In this document: positions 29,991 to 41,918 of the stretch, piece by piece
Position numbering within the stretch: position 1 is the stretch's first letter
Layout of the letters: each line of letters begins with the position of its first letter
The notes under the pieces: model-generated
Told to the model about the DNA's origin: nothing
Databases searched by the model: none
What the model saw: only the letters and a program-made list of their open reading frames with translations
Position numbers and translations under genes: made by a program
NCBI GenBank assembly: GCA_012932295.1
Contig: JAAONU010000006.1
Coordinates: 29,848,882-29,912,881 of the forward strand
Origin: Cyclina sinensis
Taxonomy: Eukaryota; Mollusca; Bivalvia; Venerida; Veneridae
Direction of reading: 5' to 3'
DNA: 64,000 nucleotides

Positions 29991-32885
29991 TTCTTTCTTT
30001 CAGATACAGTATAATTGCAATGCCAATTAATTAATAATAAATCATTTATAATTTTTTTACAAAGTACTTTGTAATTTGTAATCGGCGCCTATGCTTTCAT
30101 GTAAAAAAATCATTATGATACATTATCGCAAAACTGTTTTAAGCCAGAAAGAGGTACACCAGTAAAAAATACACATATCAATTAACACAGAATGAAAAGC
30201 AGATATCAATTTATCACATGTTTACAAAACCTTGTTTGTTTACAAATACACAACTGATCAATATTCACTGTTTACGACAGATTCTTTCCACAGATAACAA
30301 CCAATTACTGATCAACTCTTACAAGTCTCTGAAAATCTTTCAATTTACATGCACCAGCCAATTTACGTAAGGTTAAATATTTACACCAAACAACTCAAAA
30401 TCCACACTTATTTGGAAGATAACAATTACACTGAAACTCAAATTTTAGCCAAACTCAGATGAACAAGAAAAAGGCAGAAATTCCAAGTCCGATGGCTTTA
30501 TCCATGATGACCAAACACAAAATAGAGATTTTCACACATAATGCAATACCAAAGCCTGTAAATCCTGATTTCACATTCTATTCAATATTCTTTGCCTATT
30601 ATTCTTTAGAACTCTAGTTCAACACCAACTACCTCTCACACAGATTCCTGAATCATAAATGCACTTTATGTGATAATTACTCTCAGTAGTTTCCATCTGC
30701 AATTAATGAGAGTGCTTTTCACAAAAAAACAACCCTGACACATCAGCAAATAAAAGAAATTGTTTACGCAAAACCCAACATACACTCAGTCCATGCAGTC
30801 AATAAAAGATAGCAAAGTAATTTATTGCTATCAACTGAACACTGACCTGACAGGTATCTCAAATACAATTACCAGTAATTGTAACTAGGATTCTATTATT
30901 ATGTATTATCCTAGTATTTTTTGCAACATAATGTAATGAAAATCCAAATTCCAATGATTCAACAGAGAACACAAACACTTTTACAATCAATACCTCTCCT
31001 GTACCCCGCCTTCCCTCTATATATACACTAGATAATTGAAATCCTAGCTCACTTCACATTCTCCAGGAGAATAAAAAAAACAAGCTCTCCCTTTATGACA
31101 GAAAATCAGTTATCAAATGTCAAATATAACATTCACAAAATCTATATGGACCCTGTCAGTATTGGAAGACAACATCATTGGAAAATGCTGTGGCAACCAT
31201 TATGAAAATGTATGGTAGGCTATTACAAAATGTCGCTGAATAAAAGACTGAAAGAAAAGCTGCTGACTGAGATAGGTACCAAAGAAATTCTATGCTGACA
31301 ATTTTGTCATTTCTTCAAAGGTTCACATATTTCTAGAGAACAAACAACTCTAATGATGAAGCAAGAAAATCCTAGAGAAGGCTGGTAATAAAACACTAGT
31401 TTGTCAATTCCTAGCAAATACATTGACCCAAATTTTATTATATTCACCAAGAAGACGGCCAGTAATTTATTGAGATCATTGCAGAATATCAACTTTTCCT
31501 CGGACATCTTTCCATAAAGTGGTTTGTAAAAGCATACAGAAGGCCTCATCTTTGTCATCATTGTTATAAAAGAACAACAACAACACAAATCATCCTTATA
31601 TAGCCTCTAACTACAGCCTTATCATTATACCCATCATCAGCATTGTTTTTAGTTCTGCAGATGAAACAAGTATTTGCAAAAGCCATTCTTTGGTTAATGT
31701 TATCTCCATAAAAACATAAAGCTTTAACAGTGTTTATTCCAGAAAAAAACAACAGGCTAATTCTAAGCAAAATCTAAGCAGAGTTGGAACAGAGCTGATA
31801 AGGCTAAAAAAAATTACATTTTAATGAGATAAGTGATAATGATTTTTGCACTTGCATCTTTGCCAAAGCCAACATTTTTGTTTTTTCAAAAATGTTTAAA
31901 TTAAGGAACAGTGCATTGTCTGTTCAAGATATACGTAATACCGATCAGCGGTGTTTGTCTGTAATCGAGCACAATAGATGTTTTCATGATCAAAACAAGA
32001 AATGCATTATTCAGAAACAATAAAAAACAAACACAGCATTAAATCAACATCCATTAACAGCTTTGTGCAATAGATAATGGCCCTGCAGGGAAACAGGGTG
32101 ATAAATATGGCTGCATGCCACAGACTCACTTAATATGATATAGCCATACCAATATTATTATAGTTATTGTTATAGTGAGTTATACCTGTTTTTTTTTTTA
32201 CATTTTAATAGTGTTTAATGCTAATGTACGTTTCAACCTGTTTTTTGTCACATCCCAGCAGTCAGTATATACACGGCCATAACTTTATAAAGAAAAGGCA
32301 TAAACATCCACTGTTCATCAACCAATTTATAAATTTTAACCCTCGATCACCATGTTAAATATCTACAATGGACTTGTCCAGCTTTCAATTTAGACAGATT
32401 CATTAATTGTTTGTTGGGGTGCTTATTGAAAATTTACTGACTGAACTGCAAACATTGCAGATCATAAGACTGCTTGGATGTGCAGGCTGATTTTGGTCGC
32501 AAAGGCAGAGTCAGCAGCCTCCAGCAGGGTAAGGATTAACAAAATTACATAGATCATGTTTTCAGTCAAGACTACCGTAAATAGAACTTTTCAAGAATGT
32601 TTTCTTCGAAATCAATTCAATTACAATAATCTAATAGAGTTCATCTTGGAAAGATTTTACTAAAACCGAATTCAAGCAAACTAGCCAGTTTTCATCACAA
32701 TCAAATTCAGTATAGTAGAATTTCAACAAAATCCATTTCAAAGTTACAGCTACCATAATATACTTTCAGAAATGTCCACTAAAGTAAGCAACAATGCTAA
32801 CTTCAATCAAAGACAACTCATGTTAGACTGCTTTCATCAATCAAACAAGTCAGTTACCTTCAATGATTGTATACTTCAAGTCCTG
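29991..32885. other. Long non-coding stretch, nothing recognised
   Basis: AT-rich; only short frames, no recurring unit of note, no clear inverted repeats or RNA genes. It could be intron of the minus-strand gene suggested by the exon candidates at 39740 and 6624. Confidence 0.4.
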
Positions 32886-32889
32886 GTTT

Positions 32890-33541
32890 CTAAATGATAA
32901 ATCTTGATTGCATTCATGAGCCAATACCTGAACATCAACCCATTGTATCTTGGCTCATGCATGCATGAGCTAAGAACAGTCTATCAAACTTTCAGTTAAA
33001 CTGCTTTCATCAAAATCTAAAAAGGTAGCTAAAAACAACTTTATCTACCTGCAGATATACCAACAGATAAAGCATTATTGCCACCTGAAGTGAAGTGTAG
33101 TAGAGGTATATCATTGCACTTCTACTCCCTATATAATTATAATCCCTATCAGCTAGCTTTTCTGGTGACATGGGACGGGTGTCTGTTTCGTAATCAAAGG
33201 TCCCCTGCCCCCCGCCCCGCCTCGAGTTCAGATCCTGCTCAGGGCAAAAGATTTTTCAGGCTAACAAAACGAACTGTATTCTTGCATTTTCAATCATTTC
33301 TATCTAGGTAGTATGTCTTCCTCACAGGAAATCAATAAAATGCATGCATGGACCATGTTGCTACAACTTACCAGTGGTTATTTCCTTTGATATTTGCTGG
33401 TGAATGCATGGTCTAACAACATTTACTGAAGGTTTGATATACTATTATTAGCTCATGCATGCATGGGTGAAGACACAATGGGTTGATATTCAGGTATAGG
33501 CTCATGAATGCAATCATTGACCAAGATTTATCAATTAAGTA
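32890..33541. repeat. Inverted repeat with atgcatgcatg motifs
   Basis: Arms of about 110 bases (32890-33003 and 33428-33541) are imperfect reverse complements: the left has 'gataaatcttgattgcattc', 'atgagccaatacctgaacat' and 'gctcatgcatgcatgagc'; the right has the same words inverted. The centre holds a tRNA-like segment (33159-33265) and a shorter inverted pair around 33340-33400. Foldback-like; no coding. Confidence 0.65.
33159..33290 (+). repeat. tRNA-like SINE head, family C
   Basis: 'ttctggtgacatgggacggg' resembles an A box and 'cgagttcagatcctgctc' a B box, spaced as in a tRNA. It is followed by 'aggg', 'caaaagatttttcagg', similar to the copy at 54845 ('acaggattttcctga'). Confidence 0.4.
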
Positions 33542-34055
33542 ACCACAGTTTGGCTCCAATCTCCCATGCAGTGATCTCCCCTTACAAGATTACATCTCTG
33601 CCGTCACAACTTTTTCGTCAAGATTATTGACGATATGATTTTTTTTCAATTTTGATTTTTTTTTTAAAAAGTAAACACGGTTTACTAATGTTTCAAGACT
33701 GTAAGGTATTAGATGTGAACTCAAATAAAAAATAATTTCGGAGACTTTAGAAGAGAATAATTTTTTAATATCGCATCGTTTATTTCAAAACAATATGACC
33801 GCTTTTGAAAAAGAAATCATTCAAGTAACCACTACTGTACTAAAGTTCTTTTTTAACAGAAATTAAATTTTGTCAATCATATCGGCAGACTCGACACCAG
33901 AGCTCAAATTATAGTGTCGCTGTTTATCACAGATAAAACAACTTTTTTTACGGTTTCTTTGGCATATCCGCCATCTTGACACAATCATGTGATAAGACCA
34001 TCATCACGTGATTCGTGTGAAGGCAGTGGTTACTGAGCGTAGCGTAACCGGCGCG
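33542..34055. other. Non-coding stretch, no gene seen
   Basis: AT-rich; 'atcacgtgat' (34002-34011) is a palindrome with an E-box core. No coding signal. Confidence 0.35.
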
Positions 34056-34530
34056 TGGAGTTTGAGTTTGGCTCATGTATCCAAGGACCAAGAAGTAAAG
34101 GTTTGATGCTCTTGTCTTTGCTAAAGCATGTATGGACCAAGATGTTAGGGTTTGGTGTTCAGGTATTGGCCCACACATTAGGCCAAGACAAAGCTATATC
34201 TAACCTTTACATCTTGGTCCATGCATGCATGAGCCAATAACTAGCTAACAAGCATTTTCATGTTGGTCCATGCATGCAAGATCCAATAATGGTTTATGGT
34301 TTTATTGGGGTTTAACGCCAGTTTTAACAGCTAAGGTCATATTCCGGCATGAGGTCAGTCCTGGACCTAACCACTGTTCCAGCGTATCTAACCAGTTTAC
34401 TAACCAATTTCTCAGCCTCAATACTGGTCTTACAAAGCTTTAAATGTTAGTCAATGATCCACATGTGCAACAGCAAATATGAAATTAAAGTGAATGTTAG
34501 AACCACATGGTCCATGCATGCATGAACCAG
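34056..34530. repeat. Repeats with 'ggtccatgcatgcatg' words
   Basis: Several copies of 'tggtccatgcatgcatgagc', in both orientations, and 'ttcaggtattggcccac', related to the inverted repeat at 32890. At 34295-34390 a different piece reads 'ttattggggtttaacgcc', a word common in mollusc repeats. Confidence 0.55.
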
Positions 34531-34849
34531 TACATGAGGAAGACAATTACTACATAATCTGACCAAGATAAGAATGACTGGACAACAAGATTCTAGATTT
34601 GAAAAAATTATGTCAGATAATAGACTGTTTTCAGCATTTTTTTAAAAGGAAAACATCAGAATTTATTACATGAAACATCAAAAATAAACATGAATTTTGG
34701 AAGCATGTGCACTTTTAGTTTGCCACGTAGCATTCTGAAAAATAATAAACTGAAAATTTCACATAATTATGAGGAATTCACTTTAATTTCTTTAATACAT
34801 TGTAAAATAATTCCAATTAATTAAGCAGTTTATAAGTTTTCTTACAAAC

Positions 34850-35010
34850 ATAGAAGTTCCAAACAGAATGATGCAAAACATCTTGCAAAAGAACACCCAG
34901 AATGGGACTCAAACTCAGGTCCTTCTGCATGGAAAAAAACACTTGAACCACTGAGCCAAAGAACTGATTCCCTAGGTTGTATCTATACAATTAGTCAGGC
35001 CAGTGCTTTG
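34850..35010 (-). repeat. tRNA-derived SINE-like copy, family A
   Basis: Minus-strand copy: B-box region complementary to 'atgggactcaaactcaggtc', A box complementary to 'gaaccactgagccaaag', and the family word 'gattccctaggttgt'. The body is shorter than in the copy at 37015. Confidence 0.6.
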
Positions 35011-37010
35011 ATTGAAATATTTGTTCAAGAATTAAGATCATATTATCTTAATAACTTTCTAAATTTTAGTAGCAGATGGCTATACTGGTTACTGATAAAA
35101 GTAAAATGGAAAGGAAATATCTACATACACAGTCATTCCTTGATGACTCAAAGTCGTCAGGACCGCAAGAAATTCTTTGAGCCTCGAATAATTTGAGCTA
35201 TAAAATCAAACGTTATTGCATAATAACTAGCTCGTTATTATGAACTATATATCTTCTAAATTACCGTAGTTTCTTTGTCTTACAATGTATCTGTTATTTT
35301 AAAACTTTCCTGAATTTCTTGGTCATTTCATGATTCGAAGTTCCCTTATTGAGGATACACCAGTATAAGAATGTTTTCTTTATTGCTAAATGGCAAAATG
35401 AAAAGGAAATGATAGGCTACCTCTAAGGCAAATATACCCAAAACATTGTTTAATATGGCTTATCGTTAGGATGATAACATACCTTTTCTGCAATTTTTGC
35501 CTGATAGACATTTTATTAATGGTCTTTTTCTGCAAGTTAAGTTTCTGCAGTGAATTTCTTTGTGACTTGTGATGCTGTACTCTGGAGTTGTAAATTCCTT
35601 TTGAATTATTTATTTCTTAAAAAGACAAGATCCGCCCATGTTGTGTCATTTCATTTAAAACCTTTATAGAATTAACATATGTTGCTGGTTTCCACAGATT
35701 TGAATTCAAAACATCTAAAGCAATTTGCAATTAAGCTGAAAATCAATTTAAGGATCAAACATGCCATTTCACAGTTATGACAACCTGAGAGATGATTCAC
35801 ACCCCAGTTAGGAGCTCCACCAATGAGAACATTGAAAGGTGTAAATTGACATGCTGGGGCCATAAAAACACCTTGAGCTACATAATAATTCCAGCCTTTG
35901 AGACTTTGACCCATGTTTATTATTTCTATAAAGAAATATAAGAAGAAAAATCGTGAAAGAGCATCAACTTTGAGCCATTGAGGAAATCAAGCAAAGGGAG
36001 TTGAAGCCATCAAGGAATGACTGTATTTATGCTATTGGGTACACTCTTCTAGCAAATATCTAGCAATTGACTGAGGCACAAGATCAAATTAAGTCTATAA
36101 TCTACATATTAGCAAAGATTGAATTTAAGTCAGCAAGTGTATTAGTAAACCTTTAGGGCACACACTGGGATTTTTTCACTATTTTGGGAAAAAACATTGT
36201 TTTGACAAAAATTAGAATTTCACATTTTACTTAAAAATAACAAAGACTATTGTATAAACATAAATATAGTTGATTAAAATTCATTTTATCTAATATATGT
36301 CAGAGATAACAATTTTAAAGAGAGAAAACAGGACAATGCCAATATTTTCTTCTTATTTAGCAAGGAATAGGTCACCATCTTGGCTAGTGTTTCTGAAATT
36401 AATTTTGGGGGGATTTTTTTAATACTGGGAAAAATATATGTCTTTTTGTGATTGGGACTGGGGCCCTATTTCAACCCAAAGGTATGAAAAAAAATGGCAC
36501 ATGAACCAGTCAAGCAATGCTAATGCACAAAAACAAGTCTTAACTAACGTAATGTTAGCAACCCATCTATTGTTATCTACATCTCAACAAGATACAAAAT
36601 AAATTACTCAGAAGTGCCCAATCAAATCTGACAATCTCTTTGTACAAATGATTGATTGATTTCCTCTTCCACCCTATGTAAATATTCATAATATCATGTC
36701 CAGACATAACACAGGCATAACTATGTAACAGCCAATTAGTCCCTGCTGCAGCCTACAGAATGCATGGAATTCCTTCACATTCTTTTGTAAAGTCATATGG
36801 ACATTCACTTACAGCAGAGACTGCGCTTGTTTCTTTTTTATCTGTATTAATATAATACTTCTCATGAAGAATGGTATAAATGCATTTGAAACACAGAGAT
36901 CCAAGCTAGACCTTGTAAATTTATTATAGAATAGCATTTTTCATTATAATGCATTCTGTTACTCTAACGCTTAGCTGAAGGGAACTTTAAAGAATGTTTT
37001 CATTCTAATG
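35011..37010. other. Long non-coding stretch, nothing recognised
   Basis: AT-rich with short frames only. No tandem or inverted structure that stands out. Confidence 0.4.
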
Positions 37011-37014
37011 AACA

Positions 37015-37215
37015 TGAAAGTCCTTAACAGAAAGATGCAATGCATCTTAGAATAAACAACCCATAGTGGGATTTGAACACCAATTTTTTAAGCACTTCGA
37101 AATACCAAAACTCTAACCACTGAGCCAAAGAATTGATTCCCTGATGCAGTTGTCAGAGGTTTTATTTATACAATTATTGGAAGGTATCCACTAGACCATA
37201 ACACATCCCCTCTTG
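37015..37215 (-). repeat. tRNA-derived SINE-like copy, family A
   Basis: 'gaaagtccttaacagaaaga', 'tgcaatgcatcttag', 'gtgggatttgaacacc' (B box on the minus strand), 'ctctaaccactgagcca' (A box on the minus strand), 'attccctgatgcagttgtc' and 'ccactagaccataacaca'. The best-preserved family A copy in the window. Confidence 0.75.
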
Positions 37216-37324
37216 AGAAAGTCATTGTTTATGATGACAATATGGTAATCATAAGATCACACAGAAATCTTGAAAGATACTGTTTATCTAATTTTTACAA
37301 CTTAGTCCAGAAGAGGTCATCCCA

Positions 37325-37512
37325 GACAAACATGACAGTCCGTAACAGAAAGCATCTCAGAATACACAACCCAGAGCGGGATTCAAACTCCGATATTAGT
37401 GCACTGAAGGCAAACACTCTAACCAGTGAGCCATAGAATCGATTCCCTGACGCAGTTGTCAGAGGTTGTATTTTTACAAATATAGGAAGGTATGCACTAG
37501 ACCTTAACATCA
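37325..37512 (-). repeat. tRNA-derived SINE-like copy, family A
   Basis: Second copy beside the previous one: 'acagtccgtaacagaaagca', 'gcgggattcaaactccga', 'ctctaaccagtgagcca', 'attccctgacgcagttgtc' and 'gcactagaccttaac'. Confidence 0.75.
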
Positions 37513-38065
37513 TGGTACACCATGATTTGTTCTATTGCATAATGTTCGATCACATTATGACTATACAATATACTAATTTTTCTAATGTTGTCACTGATCA
37601 AGATTTTAGTCATTTATACTGGTGAACCCTGGACATGCAATACATAAATATTTATACTGTTTGAAAGTAGGTGCTGTTTTTTCCAGAAGTTCTGACAAGT
37701 TAAAACCCTTCTTACATTCTGTGCATGCAAAATACTTTAAACCCAGAATATAACTCTCATTCATCGGTCAAATCGTCAAAAAATATTTTCTTTTATTCTT
37801 CCTCTAATAAGCATTTCCTAATACATGATAGTTTATATAAAATATTAATATACCTTATATACTCACTTAATAAGACTTATAACACACCCTCACTTATAAG
37901 ACACAACCGTAACATTGGGCTGGAAAGGTGTACTGTTTGTATTGACCCTTTTTTGTAAGATGTGGTATGAAATGAAGAAGATTCAAGGCATATCTTTACT
38001 GGGTGGTTAGAATGCACTCTCATTCAGCTTCTGCAATTATCCAACCACAAATTAGTAGAATGCTT
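37513..38065. other. Non-coding stretch, nothing recognised
   Basis: AT-rich, with short frames only. Confidence 0.35.
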
Positions 38066-38069
38066 TTAA

Positions 38070-38500
38070 AGGGGCTGTGCTCCAGATAACAAAAAAAGAA
38101 AGTTTTCTTGTATTATAAATTTCTTGTAATATTTATGACTAATGCTTAAAAACTAACTAACTGACAAAAAATAAGTCAGATAATCACATTATAAATTGAT
38201 TTTTTTCCTTTGAAAGTGCTATACCGTGACGCGACGGTATAACTATATTGTATAAGATTTAAAGTAAATGGCAATTATTTCAAATGCAGTGATAGTGGTG
38301 ACAGTAAAACTGTTGGTATTATTTTGTTAACATGAGGGTCCAGAGTTCAAATCAAGCTGAAGCGAATATATTTTTTTTGTTCTATTTTGACCTTTATAAT
38401 CAGTTTTGAAGTAAAATATCATGTTGTTATAATCTCACGGCATCTAGATATTTAATTTATGTAAAAAATATTTTTATCTCAAATCTGGAGTACAGCCTCT
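38070..38500 (-). mobile_element. TTAA-flanked MITE, copy 2 (inverted)
   Basis: Reverse-complement copy of the element at 12672-13106, with ends 'aggggctgtgctccagat' and 'aatctggagtacagcctct'. TTAA lies outside both ends (38066-38069, 38501-38504). Both copies keep an internal 'gagggtccagagttcaaatc', which recalls a tRNA B box. Confidence 0.75.
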
Positions 38501-38504
38501 TTAA

Positions 38505-39735
38505 GAAATCTTCAAGAATAGCCTTTGGACTGTTGATAGTATATATAAATGTTGACTGGCTGTGGATATTATGGTTGGCAAAAGTGGCTTTTGGGGGTGG
38601 GGTGGGGGTGGAATCTTAAAAGATTTTTACACTTGTAGGATGGGTTTATAAAACACACCCCCAATCACAGTTTTAATTTCGAGTACAAAAAGTGTGTCTT
38701 AGAAGAGAGTATATATGATATCCTTCTATAATGCACCTATCAGCACTTTGCTTTAATGTGCAGATGACCTGCATGCCCAAGGGATTTATTCTGCTGTGTG
38801 CTTGCTGCCCCTGCTGAGGGGCCAAACCTAGACAGGTGCATTAAAATTTAAATAGTTCATAACATCTATGAACCTTAACCAATATTTACTTATATTCATC
38901 AATATACAGTTTGTAACTCACTTAACAATAAAGTTTTCAAAATATTATACTCACAATTATGCTGTTCATATACTATTGATCTTTTTTACCAAAAATATCA
39001 GATTGCTCCTGTATTAAAGCAATTTCAAAATTTATTATGCTGCTTAAAACTTACCTCTTACAAGTGCATATTCTCCCATCAAAAGCTAGCAATATAATAT
39101 CATTAATTTAATAAGCATATGGATTACAACTAGGCCCTTCTTATACATTGAGATCTGACTGCAAGCTTGTGCCTGATATAACTGTTATTCAAATCTGTCA
39201 ACTGTTAAACTGGAAACTTAGAAATAATATTGATCAAAGATTGCAACAGAAGAGAAAAGTTACCCATTTTCATGTTTATTGGACAGTCAAAATGGCTATT
39301 ATTATAAAGCGAGGTTATTTTTTCACATACTAAAATGTTATGGATAATTGCATCCTACAATGCTCTGTGCATTAATATCAATATATTCAGTATTAAAGTA
39401 ATTTTATGTTTTGAAACTTTAAAATTTACCAGCATTCCAGATAGCGCCCAAAAGAAACAATCAAAGTAACTTAACTGAAAAGGATACCTGGCCTAGACAA
39501 AAGGACAGCTGATGGATATATTTTACTTCCAGACAGAACTTTTCAAGGAAAAATATCTGTTATTTTTAACATAAACAACACATCTAAAAAAAATCGAACT
39601 TTCTACGGAATCTACATTACTGTATTGTGCTGATTGGTTTTATCCGAATACTACAACACTTTATGCCAATTACTGTTTGCTAAATAAAAAACAGTAAATT
39701 GATACTGACAATTTAAGTATATGAAAGACTAATAC
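38505..39735. other. Non-coding stretch, no firm gene
   Basis: AT-rich. A good minus-strand donor (complement of 'aacttacctc', about 39050-39059) follows a possible 31-base exon, but the acceptor is poor and I do not call it. Confidence 0.35.
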
Positions 39736-39739
39736 AAAC

Positions 39740-39785
39740 CATCTGAGTCGTTAACCGGAGCAAATTCTCCTTTATGTGATGACAT
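39740..39785 (-). CDS. Candidate first coding exon (minus strand), 15 codons
   Basis: On the minus strand ATG (39783-39785) opens MSSHKGEFAPVNDSD, then a GT donor (gatg|gtttgta) ends the exon in phase 1. The polar, acidic start looks like the N-terminus of a cytosolic or multi-pass membrane protein; too short to identify. Upstream (39786-39900) is a pyrimidine-rich, then slightly GC-richer segment ('ggtctgcgcgcgctcatgcg') that could be a promoter. It shares strand and exon phase with 6624-6747, so both may be alternative starts of one gene extending left. No transcript evidence. Confidence 0.3.
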
Positions 39786-41660
39786 TTTCTTTCATTTACA
39801 AGTTTTCTTTTTGTTTTTCTCTTGTCTAATTAGCGTTCTAAAAATAGAAATTGTCAGCTTCTGCAACGGTTTTAATTTTGGTCTGCGCGCGCTCATGCGA
39901 TCAAAGGCTAATAATTTTAGAGATCTTTCCGTTATATATGGCCCTAGATATTTAGTTTTAAAAGCAAGTTTATGTAAATATTTACATATTTATTTGAACA
40001 GTTAAGATTTATCATTATATAACTGCCGATAATTATTGGTCTGTGTATGATTCTGTATGACTGCCTGTTATTTTGAGATAAGGGTCAGTTTTGTTGGCAA
40101 ACACCGCAAATTGTGAATACTCTTTCTAAGCAGTTTTGGTTCATCTTTTTTTATTAGATCTATCCTAACTTCGAAAATTCTTACTCTGTGGATGGTATGA
40201 ATGCCACGTGAAAAGAAGATCACACGGAAATACCCATTATCCCCGAGATCTGAAATAAGGAAGAAAATAGCTTCCAATTCGATCAGAGCTAGCTGATGGA
40301 CAAGGATGTAGAATTAAGTGCCTTACTACGTATACATATATGTACAACCAAAGACCTTAAATACTATCTTAGGTCTTTGATTCAATCACTTCTTCTGAAA
40401 TCGTCCTTTTGCAATGAAGGTCTATGAAACCATTTACACATCTACACGTGTGGTCGCCAAATGTAACCCGAAAGAAAGGCTACAATTTATGATTGTTTTG
40501 TGAACGGGACAAATGGTATTGAAAGAGACTAACAAGGCGCGAATACCTGACTAAAATGAGACACTGATGTAATAAAAGTAACCCTGAAACCCAGATGGAC
40601 GCTGTGTTTAGATAACCCTAATTAAAAAATGTCCCTTTAATAACAGTTGTTCATACAGTTAGCTAACAGGTTTAGTTTATCCATTTTTTCAGATACTTGA
40701 GCTGTTGAAGATGTGTTGACATGCGGATGTGCCGATTAATTAAAACTAACAAATCCTTTATTACGCCCCTCCTCCTCTTCGAAGGAGACGGCAAATACCA
40801 GTCTGTCAGTAGACTGCATTTCCGATCAATGACCTGAGAACTCACGGGCAAGGACATTTGTGACTTGGTAGGTAGACTGGGCATGATAAGTAGATAAAGC
40901 CTATTGTGTTGGTGCCTTTTTGGGTCAAAGTTACAAGCTCACAGGAGTCCGCAGTTTTACAAAGAACTGTATATTCTAGATCTTTGAGTTTGAAAACGGT
41001 TTCCGAACAATAACTCAAGAACAACTGCCGCCAGGACCTTTGAACTCTTTAAATATGTTTAAACATGGTGAGTAAGTGAACGTTATTGTTTTTCGGCCCA
41101 CAGGGTCAAAGTTCAAGCTCACAAAGTCCCGCACTTTGAAAAAATTTCCGATCAATAAATCAACAATAACAGCACCAAGGACCTTAAAACTTTACATGAT
41201 AGTTGGACATGATGATAAAATAAATTTATTGTTTTGGGGCCAACAGAGTCAAAGCTCAATTTTATAGGTGCCCACACATTGAAAACGGTTCCCGGTTAAA
41301 TTCCACTCGAACAAGAGAATCTATGAGTTTTAACCATAGTTCAGCTGTAAGAGAAGATTACTCTGCACCCACCGTCCTGTTTTAGGCTCACCGTGCTGAA
41401 TCAACTATCTTGATTGACCTAGGAAAAATCTGATGCACGTATTAGGAGAGGATTGGTGGGTTAGTTTCATGTACAAAATGTTAAGACACTTATTCTCATT
41501 TGGACGTTTATCATGTGCCTCTATGCTGCCAATCAGAAGTATATATAAATATTCTAAATTGGAAAGGATACCTTGACTATTTTAAAGAGAATGGGGCATC
41601 AGTGTCATAACGACAGCTCTATTTTCTATCTATTTGAGTTTATATATCGTCGGTTCTGGT
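39786..41660. other. Non-coding stretch, decayed repeat traces
   Basis: From 40840 to 41330 three diverged units share 'gggtcaaagttcaagctcac' or similar ('agtccgcag', 'agtcccgcac') and 'caccaaggaccttaaaac', an old tandem repeat of about 170-180 bp. No gene. Confidence 0.4.
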
Positions 41661-41669
41661 TACCCATAT

Positions 41670-41918
41670 GACTGACGCTCCCTGGAGGGATTAGTTATTT
41701 TCTATTGCGGGGGATAGTGCAAGATACAGAAGGCATCCCATTAAAGAGACATCTCTGGTTCTTTTACATGCTCTTTGTACAGCACTGATACATGGGGCCT
41801 CAGTTTAACGTCTCATCCGAAAGACAATTAATAACGTTAGTTGAGGAGTAGGAGATTGATTTCGGGACCCCTAAATTACCAGTCCAGCACGTTACCACTG
41901 GATGACAGCTCTTGTTTT
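41670..41918 (-). repeat. tRNA-derived SINE copy, family B
   Basis: Reverse-complement copy of the SINE at 44450: 'cagtccagcacgttaccact' is the complement of the tRNA-like head, and the core has 'cgtctcatccgaaagac' and 'actgatacatggggcctc'. The MULE-like element at 41928 starts nine bases beyond. Confidence 0.75.

Noticed and set aside
39028..39058. 31-base minus-strand exon before a consensus donor
   Set aside because: Its acceptor lacks a pyrimidine tract and the fragment is too short to judge.
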